DNA of 64,000 nucleotides from Acanthosepion esculentum (taxonomy: Eukaryota; Mollusca; Cephalopoda; Sepiida; Sepiidae). The stretch covers positions 1,771,501 to 1,835,500 of the forward strand of contig CAXIWW010000817.1 in assembly GCA_964036315.1 (NCBI GenBank), read 5' to 3'. Below the pieces are notes generated by a model that worked only from the letters and a program-made list of their open reading frames with translations, was not told the origin of the DNA and ran no database searches. The position numbers and the translations under genes were made by a program. Positions 35,097 to 45,551 of the stretch are shown one piece after another (position 1 is the stretch's first letter; each line of letters starts with the position of its first letter).

Positions 35097-37005
35097 CACA
35101 GACGACCCCCCACCCAGGAGACAGTCCCAGAAAGTCCCACGCAGACGACACCCACTCCCAGAAAGTCCCACGCAGACGACCCCCAGTCCCACAAAGTCCC
35201 AAGCAGACGACCCCTCACCCAGGAGACAGTCCCAGAAAGTCCCACGCAGACGACCCCCAGTCCCAGAAAGTTCAACGCAGACGACACCGAGTCCCAGAAA
35301 GTCCCACGCAGACGACCCCCTAGTCCCAAAAAGTCCCACGCAGACGACCCCCAGTCCCAGCAAGTCGCACGCAGACGACCCCCCCAACCCAGGAGACAAT
35401 CCCAGAAAGTCGCACGCAGACGACCCCCAGTCCCAGAAAGTCCCATGCAGACCACCCCCCACCCAGGAGACAGACCCAGATATCCCACGCAGACGACCCC
35501 CAGTCCCAGAAAGTCCCATGCAGACGACCCCCCACCCAGGAGACAGACCCATATATCCCAAGCAGACAACCCCCAGTCACAGAAAGTCCCACGCACACGA
35601 ACACCCACCCAGGAGACAGTCCCAGAAAGTCCCACGCAGACGACCCCCAGTCACAGAAAGACCCACGCTGACGACCCCCACCCAGGAGACAGACTCAGAA
35701 ATTCCCACGCAGACGAGCCCCCACCCAGGAGACAGTCCCAGAAAGTCCCACGCAGACGAACCCCCACGCATGAGACAGTCCCAGAAAGTCCAACGCAGAC
35801 GAACCCCCACCCAGTAGACAGTCCCAGAAAGTCCCATGCAGAAAACGCCCAGTCCCAGAAAGTCCCACGCAGACGACCCCCAACCCAGGGACAGTACAAG
35901 AAAGTCCCACGCAGACGATCACCAGTCCCAGAATGTCCCACGCAGACCAGTCACAGTCCAAGAAAGTCCCATGCAGACGACCCCCCACCCATGAGACAGT
36001 CCCAGAAAGACCCAAACTGACGACCCCCCACCCAGGAGACAGTCCCAGAAAGTCATACGCAGACGACCACCAGTCCCAGAAAGTCCCATGCAGACGACCC
36101 CCCACCCAGGAGACAGTCCCAGAACGTCCCACGCAGACGACCCCCACCCAGGAGACAGTCCCAGAAAGTCCCACGTTGACAACCCACAGTCCCAGAAAGT
36201 CCCATGCAGACGACCCCCAGTCCCACAATGTCTTACGCAGACGACACCCCCACCCAGGGGACAGTCCCAGAAAGTCCCACGCATACGACCCCCAACCCAT
36301 GAGACAGTACCAGAAAGTCCCACGGTGACGACTCACAGTCCAAGAAAGTCCAACGCAGACGACCCCCATCCATGAGACCGTCCCAGAAATTCCCACGCAG
36401 ACGACCCCTAGTCCCAGAAAGTCCCAGGCAGACGACCCCCAGACAGGAGACAGTCCCAGAAAGTCCCACGCAGACGACCCCCAGTCCCAGAAAGTCCCAC
36501 GAAGACGACCCCCCACCCAGGAGACAGACCCAGAAAGTCCCACGCAGACGACACCCCACCCAGGAGACAATCCCAGAAAGACCCACCAGACGGACCCCTG
36601 TCTCAGAAAGTCCCACGCAGACGACTCCCCACCCAGGAGACAGTCCCAGAAAGACCCACGCAGACAACCCCCCACCCACGAGACAGTCCCAGAAAGACCC
36701 ACGCAGACAACACCCAGTCCCAGAAAGTCCCACGCAGACGAGTCACAGTCCCATAAAGTCCCACGTAGACGACCCCCCACCCAGGAGACAGTCCCAGAAA
36801 GTTCCACGGAGACGACTTCCAGTCCCACAAAGTCCCACGCAGACGATCCCCAGTCCAAGAAAGTCCAACGCAGACGACCCCCAGTCCCAGAAAGTCCCAT
36901 GCAGACGACCCCCCACCCCGGAGACAGTCCCAGAACGTCCCACGTAGACGACCCCCACCCAGGAGACAGTCCCAGAAATTCCCACGCAGACGAACCCCCA
37001 CCCCA
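35097..37005 (-). repeat. Satellite A array, reverse orientation (about 50 units)
   Basis: On the + strand this reads as C-rich units: gacgaccccccacccagg, agacagtcccagaaagtccc and acgcagacgaccccc. It is satellite A inverted, so the G-rich strand switches to the minus strand. Its first 0.64 kb matches 19930-20545 in inverted order. The rest has A units whose order I cannot pair with the forward array. It ends abruptly at satellite D. An open frame running from C into A (34862-35323) is a junction artefact. Confidence 0.96.
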
Positions 37006-37015
37006 TCAGCAATCT
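36995..37015. other. A/D boundary
   Basis: Reverse satellite A ends in a C-run (gaacccccacccc, about 36992-37005). Satellite D begins at agcaatctcaggctgc (about 37008). I see no target-site duplication, poly-A tract or inverted terminal repeat that would indicate transposition. Confidence 0.8.
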
Positions 37016-40000
37016 CAGGCTGCTGCAAGCCGAATTCTCCTGACTCTTTTGTGAAAATTGCCTTACAAGCAATCCCAGGCGTCTACGAGCCGACTTCTGT
37101 TGTCTCTTTTGTGAAAATTGCCTTAAAAGCAATCTCAGGCTGCTACAAAACGACATCTTTTGTCTCTTTTTTAAAAACTGCCTTACAATCAATATCAGCC
37201 AGCTACAAGCCGAATACGCCTGGCTATTTTGTGAAACTGCCTTTGAAGCAATCTCAGGCCTCTACAAATCGACATATGCTGGCTCTTTTGTTACAACTGC
37301 CTTACAAGCAATCTCAGGCTTCAGTAATATGAATTATCCTGGCTTTGGTGCGAATTGTCTTACAAGCAATCCCAGGCGGCTACGAGCCGATTTCTCGTGG
37401 CGCTTTTATGGCACACTGCCTTACATGAAATCTCAGGCTGACACAAGCCGAATTCTCATTGCGCTTTTGTGACAACTGCCTTACAAGCAATGTCAGGTTG
37501 CTACCAGCCGACTTCTCTTGGCTCTTTTGTGAAAGCTGCCTTACAAGTAATATCAGGCCGCTACAAATCGACATCTCCTGTCTCTTTTGTGAAAACTGCC
37601 TTACAAGAAATCTCACGCTGCTACAAGCCGAATTCTCCTGGTTCTATTGTGACGACTGCCTAACAAGCAATCTCAGGCTGCAGCAATCCCAAGTCTCCTG
37701 TCTTTTTGTGCCAATTGACTTACAACCAATCCCAGGCAGCTACGAGCCGATTTCTCCTGGCTCATTTGTGGCAACTGCCTTACAAGCAATCTCATGCTCC
37801 AGCAAGCCGAATTCTCCTGGCTCTTTTGTGCAAATTGCCTTACAAGCAATCCCAGGCGTCTACGAGGCAACTTCTCTTGTCCGTTTTTTAAAAACTGCCT
37901 TAAAAGCAATCTTTGTTTGCTACAAAACGACATCTTTTGTCTCTTTTTTAAAAACTGCCTTACAATCAATCTCAGCCTGCTACAAGCCGAATACGCCTGG
38001 CTCTTTTGTGAAACTGCCTTACAAGCAATCTCATGCTGCCGCTAGTCCAATTTTCCTGACTTTTTGTGCCAATTGAATTACAAGCAATCCCAGTCTGCTA
38101 TGAGCCGATTTCTCCTGGCTCTTTTGTGGCAACTGCCTTTCAAGAAATCTCAGGCTGCTACAAGCCGAATTCTCCTGGCGCTTTTGTGACAACAGCCTTA
38201 CAAGCAATGTCAGGCTGCTACGAGCCGTCTTCTCTTGGCTCTTTTGTGAAAACTGCCTTAAAAGCAATGTCAGGCTGCTACGAGCCGACTTCTCCTGGGT
38301 ATTTTGTGGCCACTGCCTTACAAGAAATCTCAGGCTGCTACAAGCCGAATTCTCCTGGCGCTTTTGTGACAACTGCCTTACAAGCAATGTCAGGCTGCTA
38401 CGAGCCGACTTCTCATGGCTCTTTTGTGAAAACTGCCTTACAAGCAATGTCAGGCTGCTACGAGCCGACTTCCCTTGCTCTTTTGTGAAAACTGCCTTAC
38501 AATTAATATCAGGCCGCTACAAATCGACATCTCCTGTCTCATTTGTGACAACTGCCTTACAAGTAATATCAAGCTGCTACAAAACGACATCTCCTGTCTC
38601 TTTTGTTAAACTGCCGTACAAGCAATCTCAGGCTGATACAAGCCGAATACGCCTGGCTCTTTTGTGAAACTGCCTTGCAATCAATCTCAGGCCGCTACAA
38701 ATCGACATCTCCTGTCTCTTTTGTGAAAACTGCCTTACAAGCAATCTCAGGCTGCAGCCAGGACAGTTCTCCTGACGTTTTGTGCCAATTGCCTTAAAAG
38801 CAATCCCAGGCGGCTACATGCCGATTTCTCCTGGCTCTTTTGTGGTAACTGCCTTACAGGCAATCTCAGGCTGCTACAAGCCGAATTCTCCTGGTTCTAT
38901 TGTGACAACTGCCTTAAAAACAATCTCAGGCTGCAGCAATCACAATTCTCCAAGATTTTATTGCCAATTTCCTTACAAGAAATCCCAGGCGGCTACGAGC
39001 CGATTTCTCCTGACTCATTTGTGGCAACTACCTTACAAGCAAACAGAGGCGGCTACGAGCCGATTTCTCCTGGCCCTTTTCTGGCAACTGCCTTACAATA
39101 AATCTCATGCTGCTACAAGCCGAATTCTCCTGGCACTTTTGTGACACCTGCCTTACAAGCAATGTCAGGCTGCTACAAATCGACATATCCTGGCTCATTT
39201 GTGACAACTGCAAAACAAGCAATCTCAGGCTGCTGCAAGCCGAATTCTCCTGGCTCTTTTGTGCAATTTGCCTTACAAGCAATCCCAGGCGTCTACGAAC
39301 CGACTTCTCTTGTCTCTTTTGTGAAATCTGCCTTAAAAGCAATCTCAGGCTGCTACAAACGACATCTCCTGTCTCTTTTTTTAAACTGCCTTACAAGCAA
39401 TCTCAGCCTGCTACAAGCCGAATACGCATGGCTCTTTTGTGAAACTGCCTTACAAGAATCTCAGGCCGCTACAAATCGACATATGCTGGCTCTTTTGTTA
39501 CAACTACCTTACAAGCATTCTCAGGCTGCAGCAATATGAATTCCTTTGGCTTTTTGTGCGAATTGTCTTACAAGCAATCCCAGGCGACTACGAGCCGTTT
39601 TCTCCTGGCCCTTTTGTGGCAACTGCCTTACAAGAAATGTCAGGCTGCTATGAGACGACTTCTCTTGGCTCTTTTGTGAAAACTGCCTTACAAGTAATAT
39701 CAGGGTGCTACAAGACGACATCTCCTCTCTCTTTTGTGAAACTGCCTTACAAGCAATCTCATGCCGCTACATGCCGAATACGCCTGGCTCATTTGTGAAA
39801 TTGCATTGCAAGAAATATCAGGCTGCTACAAATCGTCATCTTCTCTTTTGTGACAACTGCCTTACAAGCAATCTCAGTCTGCCGCCAGCACAGTTCTCCT
39901 GACTTTTTGTGCCAATTGCCTTAAAAGCAATCCCAGGCGGCTAAGTGCCGATTTCTCCTGGCTCTTTTGTGGTAACTGCCTTACAAGCAATCTCAGGCCG

Positions 40001-40401
40001 CTACAAATCGACATATCCTGGCTCTTTTGTCACAATTGCTTTACAAGCAATCTCAGGCTGCCGTTAGTCCAATTCTCCTGATTTTTTGTGCTAATTGCCT
40101 TACAAGCAATCCCCGGCTGCTACGAACCGATTTCTCCTGGCTCATTTGTGGTATCTGCCTTACAAGCATTCTCAGGCTGCAGCAATATGAATTCTCCTGG
40201 CTTTTTGTGCGTATTGACTTACAAGCAAGCCCAGTCGTCTACGAACCGACTTCTCTTGTCTCTTTTGTGAAAACTGCCTTAAAAGCACTCTCAGACTCCT
40301 ACAAAACGACATCTCCTGTCTCTTTTTTTAAAACTGCCTTACAATCAATCTCAGCCTGCTACAAGCCGAATACGTCGGGCTTTTTTGTGACAACAGCCTT
40401 A
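37006..40401 (+). repeat. Satellite D array, forward (about 57 units of 60 bp)
   Basis: The unit is 60 bp: gcaatctcaggctgctacaa, gccgaattctcctggctctt and ttgtgacaactgccttacaa. Several subtypes alternate, marked by tacaagccgaattctcc, tacgagccgacttctctt, tacaaatcgacatctcc, tacgagccgatttctcc, gcagcaatatgaattc and tacaagccgaatacgcc. Some units are 52-59 bp. Because 60 is a multiple of three, frames stay open for 100-205 codons as a 20-residue repeat, on both strands. I see no start context, introns or domain that would support a protein. Confidence 0.95.
38110..38470 (+). repeat. Local 180-bp duplication inside satellite D
   Basis: Three consecutive D units (gagccga-type, caagccgaattctcctggcg, then tgtcaggctgctacgagcc) appear twice in succession with a few base changes. 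This is the clearest higher-order step in the D array. Over the rest of the array the order of subtypes is only loosely repeated. Confidence 0.7.
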
Positions 40402-40433
40402 CTGAGATTACTTTTAGGCAGTTTTCACAAAAG
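40383..40433. other. Inversion centre 2 (D forward to D reverse), about 13-nt spacer
   Basis: The left arm ttttgtgacaacagcctta ends at 40401. The spacer is ctgagattacttt (40402-40414). The right arm is taggcagttttcacaaaag (40415-40433). The arms are complementary with a few mismatches, forming a potential hairpin. The spacer itself is a normal piece of reverse D unit (ctgagattgctt-like). The joint is therefore a clean head-to-head fusion of two D arrays with no foreign DNA. Confidence 0.88.
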
Positions 40434-41116
40434 AGAAGGAGATGACGATTTGTAGCAGCCTGATATTGCTTGCAAGGCAATTTCACAAAAGAGTCAGGCG
40501 TATTCGGCTTGTAGCGGCCTGAGATTGCTTGTAAGGCAGTTTCACAAAAGAGACAGTAGATGTCGTTTTGTAGCAGCCTGATATTACTTGTGAGGCAGTT
40601 TTCACAAAAGAGTCAGGAGAAGTCGGCTCGTAGCACCCTGACATTGTTTGTAAGGCAGTTGTCACAAAAGCTCCAGGAGAATTCGGCTTGTAGCAGCTTC
40701 ATATTACTTGTCAGGCAGTTTTCACAAAAGAGCCAAGAGAAGTCGGCTCGTAGCAGCCTGACATTGCTTGTAAGGCAGTTGTCACAAAAGCCCCAGGAGA
40801 CTTCGGCTTGTAGCAGCCTGAGATTTCTTGTAAGGCAGTTGCCACAAAAGAGCATGGAGAAATCGGCTCGTACGCGCCTGGGATTGCTTGTAAGGCAATT
40901 CGCACAAAAAGCCAGGAGAATTCATATTGCTGCAGCCTGAGAATGCTTGTAAGGCAGATGCCACAAATGAGCCAGGAGAAATCGGTTCATAGCAGCCTGG
41001 GATTGCTTGTAAGGCAATTGGCACAAAAAGTCAGGAGAAGTGGACTAGCGGCTGCCTGAGACTGCTTGTAAGGCAGCTGTCACAAAAGAGCCAGGATATG
41101 TCGATTTGTAGCGGCC
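40402..41116 (-). repeat. Satellite D array, reverse orientation (about 12 units)
   Basis: Reverse-complement D units, with + strand landmarks tgtaaggcagttttcacaaa, agagccaggagaagtcgg and ctcgtagcagcctgacattg. They occupy about 0.7 kb and stop at ttgtagcggcc, where a C fragment begins. This arm is much shorter than the forward arm (3.4 kb). Confidence 0.95.
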
Positions 41117-41296
41117 GACAAATCAAATAATTGCACACAATTTGATACCCATTTGAAAATATTTCGTTTACTGGAAAAATTTATAAACAAGTGAAATATG
41201 ACTGATTTCCCAGTTTAGGGACGCATGACAATTTCCGCAAATGAGCTAACACAAGTCCCCATACCTTTGAATTTAGACTCGACTCTAATCAAGGTG
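41117..41296 (+). repeat. Satellite C 3' partial unit (180 bp) after satellite D
   Basis: Begins mid-unit at gacaaatcaaataattgc and continues to the end of a C unit (aatcaaggtg). The matching point in a full unit is 20759. The 5' 213 bp or so of this unit are missing, so the D/C joint cut through a C monomer. The joint therefore differs from the A/C joints. Confidence 0.92.
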
Positions 41297-41514
41297 TCGA
41301 AAAAACTTTTGTAATTATGAATAAGGCAAGATATTCCCGAAAATTGGACAGCAATATTTTGTGGATTCTATAAAAAGGAAAAATTAGAATTGCAGTCTTA
41401 TTGTGCACACTGGAATTCGGACGCTGTAAATTGTCAGACGACATACCGCGCACCTGGTGAAAGCTGTACTTTTTACTATCTGACCAAATGAAATTCCAGA
41501 CAATTGGACACCAA
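41297..41514 (+). repeat. Satellite C 5' partial unit with internal deletion, at the third C/B boundary
   Basis: A C unit starts with tcgaaaaaacttttgt and runs about 195 bp to ctgaccaaatgaa. It then jumps to ttccagacaattggacacc and enters satellite B. Relative to the other two C/B boundaries, about 230 bp are deleted, including the cgtttgaactta segment. The final ggacaccaacagatcag joint is preserved. Variants gcgcacctgg and ctatctgacc are shared with 33519-33913. Confidence 0.9.
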
Positions 41515-43070
41515 CAGATCAGAAGCCATGCTGCCTGACGTAATCTAAAATCTTACATTGGACGCTCAAATATGAACCAGAAACCAACTTATCAGAGGCC
41601 ATGCTGCTGGGCGTAGTTTATCTTTTAACATTAGACGCACAAATGTGCACCAGAAACCTAGAGATCAGAATCATGGCTGCTGGACGTAGTGTATCATCTT
41701 ACACAATACGCTCAAATATGGACCGGAAGCCAACAGTTCGGAGGCCATGCTGTTGGACGTTGGCTAAAATCTTACATAAGATTCTCAAATATGGACGGAA
41801 ACCAACAGATCAGAAGCTATGATGCATGACGTAGTTTATCTTTTTACATTAGACGCTCAAATATGCACAAGAAACCAAGAGATCAGAAGCAGGGCTGCTG
41901 GACGTAGTGTATCATCTTACACAAGACGCTCAAATATTGACCGGAAGCCAAGAGGTCAGAGTCCATTCTGCTGGACGTAGACTAAAATGTTACATTAGAC
42001 GCTAAAATATGGACCGGAAACCAACCGATCAGAGGCCATGCTGCTGGTCGTAGTTTAACTTTTTACATTAGACGCTCAAATATGAACCAGGAAACAACAG
42101 ATCAGAATCAGGGCTGCTGGACGTAGTGTATCATCTTACACAAGACGATCAAATATGGACCGGAAACCAAGAGTTCAGAGGCCATGCTGCTGGACGTAGT
42201 GTAATATCTTACATTAGACGCTCAAATATAGTCCGGAAACCAACAGATCAGAGGCCATGCTGCTGGGCGTAGTTTATCTATTTACATTAGACGCTCAAAT
42301 ATGTACAGAAACGAACAGATCAGAATCATGTCTGCTGGACGTAGTGTATCATCTTACACAAGACGCTCAAATATGGACCGGAAGCCAACAGGTCAGAGGC
42401 CATGCTGCTGGAGGTAGTCTAAAATCTTACGTTAGACGCTCAAATATGGACCGGAAACCAACAGATCAGAGGCCATGCTGCTGGACGTAGTTTATCTTTT
42501 TCCATTAGACGCTCAAATATGCACCAGAAACCAACAGATCAGAATCATGGCTGCTGGACGTAGTGTATCATATTACACAAGACGCTCAAATATGGACCGG
42601 AAGCCAAGAGGTCAGAGTCCATGCTGCTGGTCGTAGTCTAAAATCTTACATTAGAGGCTCAAATATGGACCGGAAACCAACAGATCAGAGGCCATGCTGC
42701 TGGACGTAGTTTATCTTTCTACATTAGACGCTCAAATATGCACCAGAAACCAAGAGATCAGAAACAGGTCTGCTGGACGTAGTGTATCACCTTACACAAG
42801 ACGCTCAAATATGGACCGGAAGCCTACAGGTCAGAGGACATGCTGCTGGACGTATTCTAAAATCTTATATTTGCCGCTCAAACATGGATCGAAAACCAAC
42901 AGGACAGAGGCCATGCTGCAGGACGTAGTTTATCTTTTTACATTAGACGCTCAAATATGCACCAGCAACCAACAGATCAGAATCATGGCTGCTAGAAGTA
43001 GTGTATCATCTTACACAAGACGCTCAGATATGGTCCGGAAGCCAACAGGTCAGAGGCCATGCTGCTGGGC

Positions 43071-45551
43071 GTAATCTAATATCTTACATTAGACGCTTAA
43101 ATATGGACCAGAATCCAACAAATCAGAGGCCATGCTGCTGGACGTAGTTTATCTTTTTATATTAAACGCTCAAATATGCACCAGAAACCAACAGATCAGA
43201 ATCATGGCTGCTGGTCGTAGTGTATCATCTTACACAAGACGCTCAAATATGGACCTGAAGCCAACAGGTCAGTGGCAATGCGGCTGGACGTAGTCTAAAA
43301 TCTTACATTGGACGCTCAAATATGGTCCGGAAACCAACAGATCAGAGGCCATGCTGCTGGTCGTAGTTTATCTTTTTACATTAGACGCTCAAATATGCAC
43401 CAGAAACCAACAGATCAGAATCATGGCTGCTGGACGTAGTGTATCATCTTACACAAGACGCTCAAATATGGACCGGAAGCCAAGAGGTCTGAGTCCATGC
43501 TGCTGGTCGTAGTCTAAAATCTTACATTAGAGGCTTAAATATGGACCACAAGCCAACAAATCAGAGGCCATGCTGCTGGGCGTAGTTTATCTTTTTACAT
43601 TAGACGCTGAAATATGCACCAGAAACCAAGAGATCAGAAACAGGGCTGCTGGACGTAATGTATCATCTTACACAAGACGCTCAAATATGGACCGGAAGCC
43701 AACAGGTCAGAGGCTATGCTGCTGGACGTAGTCTAAAATCTTATATTAGACGCTCAAATATGGACCAGAAACCAACAGATCAGAGGCCATGCTGCTGGAC
43801 CTAGTATATCTTTTTACATTAGACGCTCAAATATGCACAAGAAACCAAGAGATCAGAAACAGGGCTGCTGGACGTAGTGTATCATCTTACACAAGACTCT
43901 CAAACATGGACCGGAAGCCAACAGGTCAGAGGCTATGCTGCTGGACGTAGTCTAAAATCTTATATTAGACGCTCATATATGGACCGGAAACCAACAGATC
44001 AGAGACCATGCTGCTGGACGTAGTTTATCTTTTTACATTAGACGCTCAAATATGCACAAGATACCAAGAGATCAGAAACAGGGCTGCTGGACGTAGTGTA
44101 TCATCTTACACAAGACGCTCAAATATGGACCGGAAGCCAACAGGTCAGAGGCTATGCTGCTGGACGTAGTCTAAAATCTTATATTAGACGCTCAAATATG
44201 GACCGGAAACCAACAGATCAGAGGCCATGCTGCTGGACGTAGTTTATCTTTTTACATTAGACGCTCAAATATGCACCAGAAACCAAGAGATCAGAAACAC
44301 AGCTGCTGGACGTAGTGTATCATCTTAGACAAGACGCTAAAATATGGACCGGTAGCCAACAGGTCAGAGGCTATGCTGCTGGACGTAGTCTAAAATCTTA
44401 CATTGGACGCGCAAATATGGTCCGGAAACCAACAGATCAGAGGCCATGCTGCTGGTCGTAGTTTATCTTTTTACATTAGACGCTCAAATATGCACCAGAA
44501 ACCAACAGATCAGAATCATGTATGCTAGACGTAGTGTATCATCTTACACAAGACGCTCAGATATGGTCCGGAAGCCAACAGGTCAGAGGCCATGCTGCTG
44601 GACGTAGTCTAAAATCTTACATTAGACGCTCAAATATGGACCGGAATCCAACAGTTCAAATGCCATGCTGCTGGACGTAGTGTATCATCTTACACAAGAC
44701 GCTCAAATATGGACCGGAAGCCAACAGGTCAGAGGCTATGCTGCTGGACGTAGTCTAAAATCTTATATTACACGCTCAAATATGGACCGGAAACCAACAG
44801 ATCAGAGGCCATGCTACTGGACGTAGTATATCTTTTTACATTAGACGCTCAAATATGCAACAGAAACCAACAGATCAGAATCATGGCTGCTGGACGTAGT
44901 GTATCATCTTACACAAGACGCTCAAATATCGACTGGAAACATACAGGTCAGAGGCCATGCTGCTGGACGTAGTCTAAAATCTTACATTAGACGCTCAAAT
45001 ATGAACCGGAAACCAACAGATCAGAGGCCATGCAGCTGGACGTAGATTATCTTTTTACATTAGACGCTCAAATATGCACCATAAACCAAGAGATCAGAAA
45101 CAGGGCTGCTGGACGTTGTGTATCATATAGACAAGACGCTCAAATACGGACCGGAAACCCAGAGTTCAGAGGCCATGCTGCTGGACGTAGTCTAAAATCT
45201 TACATTAGATGCTCAAATATGGACCGGAAACCAACAGATCAGAGGCCATGCTGCTGGTCGTAGTTTATCTTTTTACATTAGACGCTCAAATATGCAACAG
45301 AAACCAACAGATCAGAATCATGGCTGCTGGACGTAGTGTATCATCTTACACAAGACGATCAAATATGGACCGGAAGCCAACAGATCAGAGGCCATGCTGC
45401 TGGACGTAGTTTATCTTTTTACATTAGACGCTCAAATATGCACCAGAAACCAAGAGATCAGAAACAGGGCTGCTTGACGTAGTGTATCATCTTACACAAG
45501 ACGCTCAAATATGGACCGGAAGCAAACAGGTCAGAGGCTATGCTGCTGGGC
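43071..45551 (+). repeat. Segmental duplicate B-ii, copy 1 (partner 45552-47957)
   Basis: A 2.48-kb tandem duplication. Both copies begin at gtaatctaatatcttac, a rare type 3 variant. Offset is 2481 bp (34 monomers) at the start and 2408 bp (33 monomers) at the end. Relative to copy 2, this copy lacks 146 bp (two monomers) near 43532 and has 219 bp (one HOR) that copy 2 lost near 44330-44550. Otherwise the copies are nearly identical. Confidence 0.92.

Noticed and set aside
34862..35323. 153-codon frame crossing from satellite C into satellite A
   Set aside because: It joins two unrelated repeats across a satellite boundary, starts at a non-ATG codon, and has no counterpart elsewhere.
37459..38076. 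205-codon frame in satellite D as a possible repeat protein
   Set aside because: The 60-bp period keeps all frames in register, so openness is expected. The antisense strand is also open, and irregular units break the frame within a few hundred bases.
20546..41514. tRNA, rRNA, snRNA or other structured RNA genes
   Set aside because: No conserved RNA landmarks were found in any of the blocks. The short hairpins seen are at inversion centres and are explained by the inverted satellites.
42694..43074. Frames of 65-126 codons throughout satellite B
   Set aside because: They repeat every 219 bp (a multiple of three) and simply restate the HOR. They start in gccatgctgctgg, which is present in most monomers.
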